From Vanilla planifolia (taxonomy: Eukaryota > Streptophyta > Magnoliopsida > Asparagales > Orchidaceae): 64,000 nt of DNA. Positions 28,791-39,501 of the stretch are shown piece after piece. The stretch is from positions 1,379,190 through 1,443,189 of the forward strand of contig JAIUJO010000086.1 of the NCBI GenBank assembly GCA_023846275.1. The letters are read 5' to 3'. The translations under genes were made by a program, and so were the position numbers. The notes beneath the pieces are model-generated. The model saw only the letters and a program-made list of their open reading frames with translations. It did no database searches and was not told the DNA's origin. Each line of letters begins with the position of its first letter. Positions within the stretch are counted from its first letter, which is position 1.

Positions 28791-30116
28791 CTAAGTGATT
28801 CTGCTGCATAGGTGAGAAGCCATATCCTCGTCCACAGTTGCACTTGGCACAAAATTCAGCAACGGGGGCGCACGTTCCTCACAGCTCCACTTCTCCCAGA
28901 AGAACTTCAAAAGTGCTTCGCCAATCTCCTCAGGCGCTTCCTTCATCCTCCCATCCTCATCCTTCAGCATTGATATGCGGTTGATACGTGCCCGGGACGA
29001 TGCAGCATCATGAAAGAAAGTGGTATTACGATCCCCAAGCTGTTCCCAATGAAGCTTCGCCCGCTGCCACCACCATGTCTCCTCCAGGGCACACCCGCGA
29101 TGAAACGCCGTAATCATATGCCCAAGCTGCGCACTTTCCTCCTCCAGCAGACCCACCGATGATTCTTTTGTCTGCAGAGCGTTAATGCGTCTCTCCAGCT
29201 CCCTATTGTTGTCTGCAATGTTTCCCAATTCTTCTTTGCTCCACCGGCGCAACGCAACCAACGAGCGGTGGAATTTAACCGACAGCGCCTCCATCTGATC
29301 ACCTTCCGCACGTCTACCCCATGCATGATGAACAACACCAATCGCCTGCGGGAAATCAAGCCATACATTTTCAAAATGAATTCTAGAAGTGTGCTTACTC
29401 GCTTCACAGCATCCCAGATCGAACAGCAGGGGGCAATGATCAGAGCCCAACCTTCCGAGGTGGGTGACGACGCACCCAGGAAATTCCCGTAGGCCCACAG
29501 AATTGAGTAGAACCCTGTCGAGGCGCTCAAGAATGCGAGCACCCCCAGTCTTCCCGTTGCACCAAGTGAAAGGGTTCCCTACGAAGCCCACATCCGTCAA
29601 CTGTAGATCCTGCATTATATCCGCGAGTTCCTGCTGCTCCTTCCCCAGCTTAAATTTCCTCCCTCCTCTCTTCTCCTCTTGGGCCATTATGATGTTGAAA
29701 TCCCCAGCCACCATGAACGAAGCCTCCCCTATATGCACACGCCTTACCTCATCCCAGACCTCCCGCCTCTTGCATTGATCCTTCGGGCCATAGATCACAC
29801 AGCAATGCATCTCCTTGCTACCCCCCTAATTCATTTGGAAAGCCACCATACGCAGTGTGGACACCGTGATAGTTATGTTCAGCTAGTTCTTCCACAATAA
29901 GATGAAGCCCGCAGACATCCCTACCGAGGGCTGCACCGCAAAATTCCATTTCCCCCCAAGCAACCAATCCGCATCCTTCCTCTGAAACTTCTCCGCCTTA
30001 GTTTCCATGAGCGCGACCATCGCAACGTTGTTGCCACGCACAATTCTTCTCAAATACCCCCTCGACTTCCTGTCTCGGACGCCCCTGATGTTCCAAATCA
30101 CTACTCTTGTTGTCAT
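28791..30116 (-). pseudogene. ORF2 segment: AP-type endonuclease
   Basis: The first 441 codons hold the endonuclease/exonuclease/phosphatase fold that cuts target DNA. Visible active-site elements in order are WNIRG (codons 8-12), the metal-binding glutamate in METK (codon 38), GDFN (Asp at codon 139), GNPFTW (180-185), LDR (199-201) and SDH (225-227). All expected catalytic residues are still present. Two TAG stops at codons 78 and 97 separate the N-terminal piece (30,116-29,886) from the rest (29,810 onward) without a frame change. After the domain comes the helical linker of about 200 residues usual in plant LINEs, ending at a TAG at 28,791. Confidence 0.9.
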
Positions 30117-30260
30117 AAATCACCCAGTAGGTTCCCCTATTTTTTCCACCCCACAGGTGGGTGCACAGAACACTCACAGTGATAGCGTGACTTCGCCTTC
30201 TCATTACTCGCCTCCAACTGTCTGCGCTCCACGAAACGCAGTGTAGGAACTCTCCTACTT

Positions 30261-32051
30261 CTATATTTGGATGCAATCATCAGCATTACATACACCCTCC
30301 TTCCTGTTACCTTCCACCTGCTCTGTTATTGCCTTCACTGCTTCCCGGTTGGACTCGTGTGTGAGACCGTATGGGTCTCTGTCCCTGTCTCCCTGAGACT
30401 TTGGCATCCAGGCCCTCCTTGATGATCCCCTTCCTCTGGTTGCGGAGGTGCTTCTCGATCTTCCATTCCTTCCTAAACCCATGCTTTTTGCTGGCCTCCC
30501 TCTTAAGGGATTGCTTAGGTGAGTATTACGATTTTGTTTAGCCTCCCATGCTTCCTGCCTCCTTCGTCTGGGAACGACGAGCATCCACGGACCAAGGGTT
30601 CCCTTTTTGATGGCCTCCACCGGCCTCTCCGCTTGCGTTTGACACCTGGGAATCCCAATACCCTCCCTGAGTATGCTTCCTGTGCAATACCCCGTATTTT
30701 CCACTACTCTGCCCTCAGCCACCTTTCCTTCCGTGAGTTCCCTTGATATATTTTTTGTAGCTGTTGTCGTAGCCACCTTAGATAATGGAGCCAATTCTGG
30801 TTTCTCTGTATCTTTATTCCCCTCTGCATCCACCTTAGGCTTCCTCAGCCCACATTGCTCCGCCAGGTGCCCCACATGCCCACAGCAGAAACAGACTCGA
30901 GGCAATCCCTCATATTCCAAAGGTTGATAAACTCTCCCGAACTCTCCCTTCAGCCAAACTCCAGGTTTCAGAGGCTTAGAGAGGTTCATGCGAACGCAAA
31001 TTATGGCAAAGGCAGACCTCTGAGTGTCTGCAGTCCAGCCATCCAGCAAGAACGGCTCTCCCGCCGCCTTCGCAATGCGGAGGATGTTTTCCACATCCCA
31101 GTAAATAACCGGTAGTCCCAGAAGACGTATCCAAACAGGTGCGTGGATTGCCATCTCCTCATTTGGACGAAATTCATGCGTCCAGACGTCCAGCCCCATT
31201 GCCTGGCCGGCCACCTGCCAAGGTCCTCCCAACCACACCTCATTCCTATCCTTTATGGACTCAAAATGAAGGCAGAAACACCCATTCGTTAAGTCCAGCA
31301 CCCTGAAGCTACGATAGTGCCCCCATCTTTTATGTAGGACACGGGCTATCACGAAAAAAGGCAAGTTGTTTCCATAGACTTGCCCGACCAAGTCATGTTT
31401 GTGGAATTCAATCCTTCTGTAACACGCCTCCGACGACATGACGACCTCCTCACTCTCACCCTGCTCCGACAAACTTGCCGCTCTTTCCTTTACGTCAATT
31501 GAAGCCATCCGCACAAATGAGGTAGCCCTGCCACTGGAGATGTTGTTATTGGCTGTTAAAGCCTCCTTGAAACTAATTTTGCTCGTCCTCGCAACGTCCT
31601 CTCCAACCAGTAAGTGAGTCGCGCAGTTCATCTTTCCCCCTGCATCCTGGTCAATAGTTTTTAATTCCTGCAGTTTCGAACATTCAGCCAGCTCCTGACG
31701 ATGTCTCCTACCTCCCTCCAGTTCAGTCAGCACATCTGGTCGTCGTAACCCATATCCCCCAGCCTCCTCCAGCACTGCTTTCCCTTTATCAAGTACCGCT
31801 ATGGCCACCCCTGATTCAAGCACCCCCACAGGGCTGCAAGATGATGCAGTATCCTTCTTCGACGACTCTGCTTCATATACATAGGAATCAGCCTTCTCAG
31901 CGACCTCCTTGGCCTCAATATCTCTCCCAGCATTACTGTCTGAGTCCGCGGCCTTTCCCGCGCGAGTTCGAGCACAAGACTCCCTTTTTGGCGACTTACT
32001 TCCCACTTGCCTTGTTTTCCGGCCGCTCTTTTTACCCTTCGAGTATGCCAT
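30261..32051 (-). CDS. LINE ORF1 protein, DUF4283 and CCHC zinc knuckle
   Basis: An open frame of 596 codons from the ATG at 32,049-32,051 (MAYSKGKK) to the stop at 30,261. The frame is also open upstream to an ATG at 32,207, which would give 648 residues, but the extra 52 residues look like translated leader; I prefer the downstream start because a basic lysine-rich N-terminus is usual. Counting from the downstream start, a charged region is followed by a DUF4283 domain at about 215-335, then RVCFCCGHVGHLAEQC, a zinc knuckle with Cys-x2-Cys-x4-His-x4-Cys spacing (first Cys at residue 387; bases 30,852-30,893), and an Arg/Ser-rich tail. The family product is an RNA-binding protein that coats the element RNA. 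It has no stop or frameshift, unlike ORF2 which begins 144 bases downstream. Confidence 0.9.
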   Translation of the reverse strand: MAYSKGKKSGRKTRQVGSKSPKRESCARTRAGKAADSDSNAGRDIEAKEVAEKADSYVYEAESSKKDTASSCSPVGVLESGVAIAVLDKGKAVLEEAGGYGLRRPDVLTELEGGRRHRQELAECSKLQELKTIDQDAGGKMNCATHLLVGEDVARTSKISFKEALTANNNISSGRATSFVRMASIDVKERAASLSEQGESEEVVMSSEACYRRIEFHKHDLVGQVYGNNLPFFVIARVLHKRWGHYRSFRVLDLTNGCFCLHFESIKDRNEVWLGGPWQVAGQAMGLDVWTHEFRPNEEMAIHAPVWIRLLGLPVIYWDVENILRIAKAAGEPFLLDGWTADTQRSAFAIICVRMNLSKPLKPGVWLKGEFGRVYQPLEYEGLPRVCFCCGHVGHLAEQCGLRKPKVDAEGNKDTEKPELAPLSKVATTTATKNISRELTEGKVAEGRVVENTGYCTGSILREGIGIPRCQTQAERPVEAIKKGTLGPWMLVVPRRRRQEAWEAKQNRNTHLSNPLRGRPAKSMGLGRNGRSRSTSATRGRGSSRRAWMPKSQGDRDRDPYGLTHESNREAVKAITEQVEGNRKEGVCNADDCIQI

Positions 32052-32562
32052 TTGAATTCCGGTATCGTTAGGGCTGCAGGTGTTCACCGACCGAGCTAGA
32101 CAATGATTGTTCCAGTTTCCCGCAGTAGTTAAACGTGTACCAGCAAACCATATGGCTCGGCTGCTTAAGAATTCAAATTTAAGAAAAGGACCGAACTCAC
32201 CACGCACGTGACTGGTTACAGTATTTCCAAACGGACTTATCCCTCATGTGCTCCCTTGTTCTCCTTGCCGTGGCACAGCAGCCACACCGCCGTGGTCCTC
32301 CTCACCTTCGCTTCTCAGCACCTCAGTTCCTTCAGCAACACCAGCCCTCCTAGCCACCACTCTAGCCAGCTTCCTGCCTTCCCAATCTCTCGCACCTTCG
32401 TACGTTCACATCACCTTCGCAGCATTACTGTCTTCTCAACACCTCAGCTCCTTCAGCGACACCAGCACCTCCGCAGCACCTCCTCCGCACCTCCTCAGCA
32501 CCTCCTCAGCGACACCAGCGTTATTTTCTCCTCAGCGTTATTTTCTCAACACCTCAGCGTTA
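32052..32562 (-). promoter_or_regulatory. LINE 5' leader with short repeats
   Basis: The leader sits between the satellite and ORF1. Its first 120 bases on the element strand are built from short repeats: AAATAACGCTGAGG-like units begin three times (plus-strand cagcgttattt at 32,516, 32,533 and 32,555), followed by GAGGTGC units repeated several times (32,440-32,515). LINE promoters are internal, so a promoter would be expected here, but I see no specific element that proves it. Confidence 0.5.
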
Positions 32563-35500
32563 TTTACTTTATATTAAAAAAATAATTATTTATTATTTAT
32601 TCTTATTCATGAAAATAATTTCAATTCATTATAAACATGGTGTGATGGAGCAAAAACAAATATCATTGGGCTCATCTCGATGAGCTTTATGAAATTTATT
32701 ATTCATTTATTTTATTTTGAATTATTTTTTTATTGTTTTTGGTATACTTTGTAAGTTATTTTAATTTAAACACGATTTGATAAATAAGTTTGTCACCATC
32801 AATTTCCATATATCTTTCAATGTAAATTTCCATTATAATTTATCTTATTGTTTAAATCTTTTAGCTTTTATTTCTTATTTTTTAAACGATAATAATTTTT
32901 CTTTATGAGACATTTACAATACTTTGATTTTGATTGTATTTTATTACATTACATCAATCTATCTAATTTCATTGATATTATATATTAACTTAATAATATA
33001 AAAGTAATTTATTATTATATATTATAATTTACTCTATTGATTATAAGTAATTCAAAATCCATTCTTAGTGAAAAAAATAATGTTTCATTAGGCTTATATC
33101 CATGAGCTATATCTAATTCAATATTCATTTTTATATTTTTAAAATTTTATTTTTTATAGTGTATTTTCATTAATGCATGATTTGACAATCAAGGTTGTTG
33201 CACAAGACCTCCAAATTATATGTGAACGTAACCTTAGCTTACAATTTATCACATTTTTTCTACTTTTCCCATTCATTTCAATATAAGACTATGTAATAGT
33301 AAATATTATCTCATGTAATTGTTTGCATAACTATCAATTGATCACATTACATTGCTGTATCTTATCTTACTTAATCTTTAATATAAGTTATCATAATACT
33401 AAAATAATAATTTATTCTTTTACGTACATCTAATTTGGTTATACATTGAAATTCCAAAGTAATAAAATTGAAGATGAAACTAAGTTCATTTGACTCATCT
33501 TGTTGAGCTTTATAAATTTAAATATGCATTATTTTATATTTAAATATTTATTTTTTACATTTTGAGACACTTTATTATGTATTTTGATTTGTCACTTATT
33601 TGATTTTTGAGGATCTTATGCTTACTCTCCTTAGAGTCTTGGAATGTAACTTTCATGTGCAATTTACTTTATTTGTTAAATTGTTTAACTTTAATTTTGT
33701 TATATTACTATCAAACTCTTAACTCTCTTTGTAACTGATCTATGCATCACTTTGAATTTGTTTTTTATTTCATTATTCAATTCATTTAGAATTAATATAT
33801 ACATAAATATATTTCGCATAAAAATATTAATTTATTATATCTTCTGCTTTTTTAGTTCTGGCATTTACAATAATTACAATAATATCTGATAGAGCTCAAA
33901 GAAATATCATTCAAGTCACCTCAATGATTATTATCTAAATGAATATTAATTTTTATGTTTTTAAATATTTTATTTGTTAGGGTTTTAAATAGTTTACGAG
34001 AAAGCTTTTTGTTCAAGAATTAATAATGGAGGATATTACCTTCTATCTCCTTCGTATCACGAAAGTCAACTTTCTTATGTAATTTATGTCATTTACACAA
34101 AGTCAACTAATTTCAATCCACAAAGAATTGGAGTTTATAGCTACAAAAATCATTTAGAGTAATTCTTGTTCTTTGCCAGATGAATTGTCGTAGGGAGTTT
34201 GTTAAAACCATTGAATTCAAAATATGGAAAAGTAGCCCTAGGGTGTGGTATAACACATCCTATTAGAATCACAATGAAAAACTCTCCATTCGTGTGCTCT
34301 TTATACTGCTTTCAGTTTGTTATATTTTCATCATTAAACTTTTTAAATTTAGGTTTTAATATTTTTTAACCTAATACTATAACAATTAATTAATATTAAT
34401 TATGGGGTCCTTGAATATTTTATGTGAAGATTTTTTTTGGAGCTTAATTCATGATCAAGCATTTTATCCTCAATCTCATTTGTACCTTGCATTACAACTT
34501 TTCATGGGCTTTATCTTATTTCCTAAATTATTTTCTTTGATTTTGCTATGTCACTATGACTTTAAAACTCTTATTATGCAATCCTTGCATCACTTTGATT
34601 TTGTTGTACTTTGTTGCTTTAACATATTTTATTGAAATTTTAATTAGAATTTATTTAATATTAAAACAAAATTTTTTTATTATTTATGCATATTTACTTT
34701 TGTAATTCATAATAATTGAAAATTAGTTTTCAAAAAGAGAATAAACATTATAAGGCTCATCTCAACTAGTTATTTTCATTTACATTTATTTTTTTATATT
34801 TTTATATAATTTACTCTATATTGTTTCGACATTCTTAATGAGATATTATGATACTTGCATAATTTGAGATTTAGGAATTTACCCATGATCTCATAATATC
34901 ATTGAAATGTAGCATTATTGTATAGCTTATTTCATAAAGTCTTTTGCTTTTGAATTGGTTATATTACTTTGTAACACTTTTTTTTTTTGTCATGTGACTT
35001 TTGTGTTGACTTGATTTTGCTATATTACATAACTTTAATTTATTAAAAATTTGCTACATATAAAAGTTGTAATTCGTTATTGTTTAAGATAATTTACTTA
35101 AGTAACTTGTACTAATTTCAAACAAAGATCGATCTAGATGAAGCAAACATCATTAAACTAAAAAAAAAATATTTTTTAATTAAATATTAATTTCAATATT
35201 TTTAAATATGTTTTTTTGATTTTCACATTCTTTATGGACTTTTTAATTCAATCATTATTTGATAGTTAAGGATGTTACAATCATTCTCCAAAGCATTTTT
35301 TAGTTCTATTTTCAAGTGCTATGTATCACATTTCTTCAAATTTCTTACTTTGAATTAGTAATTTATAATGTAAACCTAAGTCCCCTCTTATGTGTTGTTA
35401 CATCACCTTCATTTTAATATATTATATTATTTTAATTCCTCATATTTTGACTTTGATATATACATCTACTTAATAAAAAATTAATAATTTTTTTATTCAT

Positions 35501-37200
35501 GCTTATTTCTGTTAACAAAGCATTTTTTAATTTATCTTTTTTTGGCTTGGATTTGTCTATAAAAGCTTTATTTAATAAATTTTTTTAATATTTTTATACA
35601 TATTTTTTTCTATGCTTTTTCTTATGTGAAGGACTCGTTTGATTTTGTATATGATTTTATAATAAAGGAAGTTATAGTCGAACACCTTAACATCATGGAA
35701 TTCAACTTTCTTATTAAATCCACATGATTACATAAAAATTTTGGCATTCATATCATTATATTACTATTTTACTCTAAATATTGTATCGTCTAATTTTTAC
35801 AAAGCCTTGATTTTGATATATTACATTATTTCAACATATCTTATATCAATTTTATCACAAATTTACTTATTTTAGAAGTAATAATTTATTATTATCTATT
35901 TTTATTTAATTTAGTAATTTGTAGCTATACTAAACATGGCTTAACTAAGGTGAAACAAACATCATTTAACACATCTTCATGACCTCTTTATAATTAAATA
36001 ATTATTTTTGTTTAAAAATATTTTTTCAATGGGTTTGGCTTGCTTAATAAGCAAATTCATACTTGATTCGATAAAGGATTTTACATTAATATTGTTGGTG
36101 TTACAGGCTATAGCTATCTTATATAATTGATCACATTTATTCAAATGTCTCACAATAATTATGTTATATCACAATGAAACTCTAATTCTCTTCTCATGTG
36201 AATTTTATATAAGATTGATTTAGATAAGTTTATATCATTTCAAATTTTATCATTCCAATCTTAATATATATATCCTACTTATTAAAATAGTAATTTATTA
36301 TTCTTTATGCATATTTAGTTTTTTAACTTGTAGTAGATCTAATTGAGGTCAGGCAAAGACAAAATAAACATCATTAGATTCAAGTGGTACACACATTGTG
36401 AGATAATTTCATTCTTATCTAATTTGATGATTAGGTACAATCCACATGATGTCCTTAATATCTTAGAATGAATCTTTGTCATTCATTTTCTCTCATTTCT
36501 TCATAGTTTTATCTTCTAATATGTCATATTATTAGGAAACTCTAGTTTTGCTCTAAGGCGACCATCATTTTCCCTTGATTTTGTCACTTATTATAGTTCT
36601 TCAAAACACATTTCAACTTCGTTATATATTTACGTAATATTAAAAGAATCATTAATATTTATTTATGATTGTTATATATGGTATTCCATAGTAATTCTAA
36701 ATCATGTTTGCTATAAATGAAAGGAATATTATTTGATTTATATTAAAGAGATCTACACGGTTAAATATTCATTATTTCACCTTCAAATATTTTATTTTTG
36801 TAGCACTTTCGTACATTTTACAAGGCATTTTAACTTGTATTTCATTTGATGGTTAGGGACATTACACTAGATCCCTTTAGTGTCTCGTAATTTATTTTAA
36901 CTATACAATTTATCTTATTTCCTTAAAGATTATTTTTGGAATTACTCATCTTACTATGAAATACTGCTTCACATTTCATGTGACCTTTTTAATTCTTTAA
37001 TTAACAAATTTTACATTTCTTAATTCGTTTCTCACTTTAAATTTATTGAAGATTTTCTTAATATAAAAATTATAATTTTTTTACATATTATTATTTTATT
37101 AAGTAACTCAAACAAATTTTAAACAAGTTTCAATCCATTTGTAACAAATAATTTTAGCCATTTCAATGAACTCTATCCTGCAAAATACCAATTTTTATAT
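32563..37200 (+). repeat. Tandem array of ~400-422-bp AT-rich monomers
   Basis: About eleven diverged monomers. Marker 1 (a variant of aaatatcattgg followed by ctcatctcgatgagctt) occurs at about 32,661, 33,083, 33,484, 33,905, 34,744, 35,148, 35,960, 36,369, 36,727 and 37,148. Marker 2 (cttggaatgtaactttc and variants) occurs at 32,817, 33,222, 33,638, 34,058, 34,900, 35,694, 36,461 and 36,882. Most spacings are 401-422 or twice that; one is 358. Each monomer then contains ttatcttatttgtt, a ttgattttgttatatta phrase, and a tail of ataaaagtaatttattatt with ttatgcatattta. A foreign stretch interrupts one unit at about 34,090-34,330. The last clear unit ends near 37,200. The 77-codon frame at 34,402 is part of a monomer. 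Confidence 0.8.
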
Positions 37201-38199
37201 TTCCCATTTCAAGTCTAAAGAAAATAACCAAATTGTCATGCTTTTGCATGTCTAGAAATAAATGACTATCCAACCACTTTGTAATGCTTTTTGACTTTTA
37301 ATGAACATAACCACTTTTTTCTAAAAGTGCTTGTTGTTTTTCGATTTATTATAACATACAAAGACATTATGTTTACCTCATTTTTGCATAATACATCTAT
37401 ATGATCATTAATGTTAATTTTTTTATGAAACACTTTTAATCAAAAACTATTTATGTTTTTGTTGCAATATATGCATATATTGGTACGCATCTAACACATT
37501 CTTCTATTTGACAATTACCATTTAATCGTTGAGAGTTATTTCAATTTCTTTAACATTTATACACTTTTTGGCATGATTACTTTATTCCATTGGTACGACT
37601 TCAAAAAATAAATATAGATATATCTTATGAAATTTAAGCCATAAAGCATGTTGAAACCAAATCATTTGATTTAGTATATGCAAAACTATTACAATATACA
37701 ATGACGATTCATTTAAAGTACTTTCCACAATGAATATGGCATTGCTAAAAATGTGATATTATTGTGTTATCATAACCAATTTAAAATACATAGTTCAATT
37801 TTGCAGATTTTCTACATTATTTGTAGTAAGAGTTTTTTTTTTCACCATCCATAATTTTTAGAAATCATCAATGTATTGTGCATGTTACTTTTTTCTTCAA
37901 TACGTCCACCACATTTGATGCTCTTTGTGCATGTGTTTCTTTTAGTGATATTACAATGTGCTTACTTAGACTAGTTATATCATCATCAACTCATTAGATT
38001 GTGTTAAAAATGTTTTATCAAACAATCTACTAACCTATACAACTATATTATCCAACGTTTTCGACAATTCAATGGGTGAGTAATAATAATTGTAAGCATA
38101 TAACACAAATAGAACAAAATATGAAAATGATTTATATTGTTCTATATGTAATCTGGGTAGAACAAAAATATGTAGACAATTTAATGGGCATGAGTTTCA
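37201..38199. other. AT-rich intergenic DNA
   Basis: The monomer markers stop near 37,200. The following kilobase is AT-rich with no open frame of interest, no transposon motif and no clear repeat. Confidence 0.5.
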
Positions 38200-39501
38200 T
38201 GGAAAACAAATTTTGATTCCTTAGACAATATTTAAAAACATTTTAAACTAATTTTTAGCAAACATGAGTACATCTTTAAAAATATTTTAACAAATATTTA
38301 TTTTCTTTTAAAACATATTCAATTTATTTTAAAAAATATATTTTTTTTCATAATACAATTTACTAAAAATTATGAAAAAAGTTAATAAAACAAAACATAA
38401 CATAAATGACTATCAAGTATTTTGATTTAAAATCAAGCTTACACCCCCTCACAAAATATCAGGTAAAAATGCACCAAAAAATGGAAGTCTTTTACCATAA
38501 GAAAGTTAGCCTAAACCATTACAATAATAAAAAAGTAGTAATAAGCTATTATGATTTTATAATATAATATATGAAAAATAAAATAAAATAATTTTATGGC
38601 ACAAAATTGAAATTAATATAAAAAACCAACTATTGAAAAATGCTTAATGAATAAAAATGCTTTAATTAAATCAATTAGAAATAAAGAAAATTTAAAACTT
38701 TATTGATTTGTGGAAAAAAGTAGAGATTAAGAGTTTCGTGGTTAAAGAACACAACGTAAGGAAGTGAGAATGTGCACTTTGTGTTAATAACTTGAATGTC
38801 ATGATAAGAATTTTTGTTAGATTTTGTAAAACTTTCATTAATCAATTTTTTTTAAGAATGCACTTATTTATGAAAATTTTAATGAATAAAAATATTTTTC
38901 GAATTGATGAATTAGTAAAAAATAATATATTATAAAAATCTTAATAGCTCAAAAAAATTGTTAAAAAACGTTTAACATAGGACCTTCAACTTTAGAAGCC
39001 ACCTTGATGTCTTTATACCAAAATGCATGATTATAAAACTAGATTAAGCAATCACTAAGAAATTATGATTTGATCTGGATTGTTATATTTGAATTGGGAT
39101 ATGATGTTTGGATTTAGTTCTAATATTTAGATCAAAGAATTTTGTGATTAGACGGCATGCCTAATTAGTTGTTTAAAAGTGGATGTGAATTAAATTAATT
39201 GATCACATTATTTTGTAATCAGATGGCAAAGTAACTCCCACAACTTTAATTACAATTACATGAAATAGATGCAGATTTTTGACCCACATTGCATGGATTA
39301 TGGATCATTAAGTCTTAATATGATTTATCCTGCACTATGTAATAAGGGTATTACTTGGAGTTTGTTACCTATGGTTTGCTCTAAAGTGATTTCCTTTATT
39401 TCTTTACATTTATACACAAATAAATGTGGATTTGTGAGTTATATGCTGATCTAAAATTGTTTAAAGAGTTTTGGTGTCAGTTTCTTGATCTAATAAGTGC
39501 A
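38200..39501 (+). repeat. Direct repeat copy A (possible 5' LTR of an older element)
   Basis: Several words match copy B at 53,545-54,851 in the same order and orientation: gattccttagacaatattta at 38,214 with 53,557; attttgtaaaactttcatta at 38,821 with 54,143; atttgaattg at 39,087 with 54,451; and tttcttgatctaataagtg at 39,481 with 54,830. The offset stays within 15,322-15,386 throughout. The copy ends where the copia 5' LTR begins. Non-coding LTRs of about 1.3 kb are common in Ty3/gypsy elements, and this pair flanks a gypsy remnant, so an LTR identity is plausible but not shown. Confidence 0.55.

Larger units (their letters stand above)
25942..30116 (-). pseudogene. LINE ORF2 polyprotein (EN-RT-RNase H), inactivated
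   Basis: One reading frame of about 1,391 codons runs from the ATG at 30,116 through endonuclease, reverse transcriptase, a zinc-binding region and RNase H. In sense order it is broken by TAG at 29,883-29,885 (codon 78), TAG at 29,826-29,828 (codon 97), TAG at 28,791-28,793 (codon 442), TAA at 28,044-28,046 (codon 691) and TAG at 27,180-27,182 (codon 979). A frameshift near 26,965-26,995, equivalent to loss of one base, moves the rest into another frame up to the TGA at 25,942. Between the breaks the protein is well conserved, so the lesions are recent. Four of five stops are TAG, as expected from C-to-T or G-to-A decay of CAG or TGG. In an intact element this enzyme nicks DNA and copies the element RNA onto the cut end. 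Confidence 0.93.
25875..32562 (-). mobile_element. L1-clade non-LTR retrotransposon (LINE), nearly full length
   Basis: A GC-rich island in AT-rich DNA with standard plant LINE architecture read on the minus strand: a 5' leader of about 510 bases, ORF1 (DUF4283 plus CCHC knuckle), a 144-base spacer, ORF2 (endonuclease, reverse transcriptase, zinc-binding region, RNase H), a very short 3' UTR, and an A-tail at 25,875-25,894. The right edge is set where GC-rich sequence gives way to monomer sequence at about 32,562. Anchors in the flanking satellite (25,563 and 32,661) are 7,098 apart; subtracting 6,688 leaves 410, one monomer, so the ends are good to a few tens of bases. No convincing target-site duplication remains. 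CpG dinucleotides are frequent, so the insertion is much younger than its surroundings, but ORF2 is dead. Confidence 0.93.

Noticed and set aside
25958-30246. Plus-strand open frames across the LINE, such as 26,632-26,979, 29,464-29,778 and 30,007-30,246.
   Set aside because: They lie opposite well-identified minus-strand ORF2 domains and have no motif; open antisense frames are common in GC-rich coding DNA.
32052-32207. The upstream ATG at 32,207 as the true ORF1 start.
   Set aside because: It adds 52 residues without a recognisable domain; the downstream start gives the basic N-terminus usual for the family. The choice cannot be settled without relatives.
32208-32585. Plus-strand frames of 109-125 codons rich in Ser, Thr and Pro.
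   Set aside because: They are translations of the LINE leader's short repeats in the antisense direction and are not supported as genes.
34402-34635. A 77-codon plus-strand frame as a small membrane protein.
   Set aside because: It is part of a satellite monomer; neighbouring monomers have the same text with stops.
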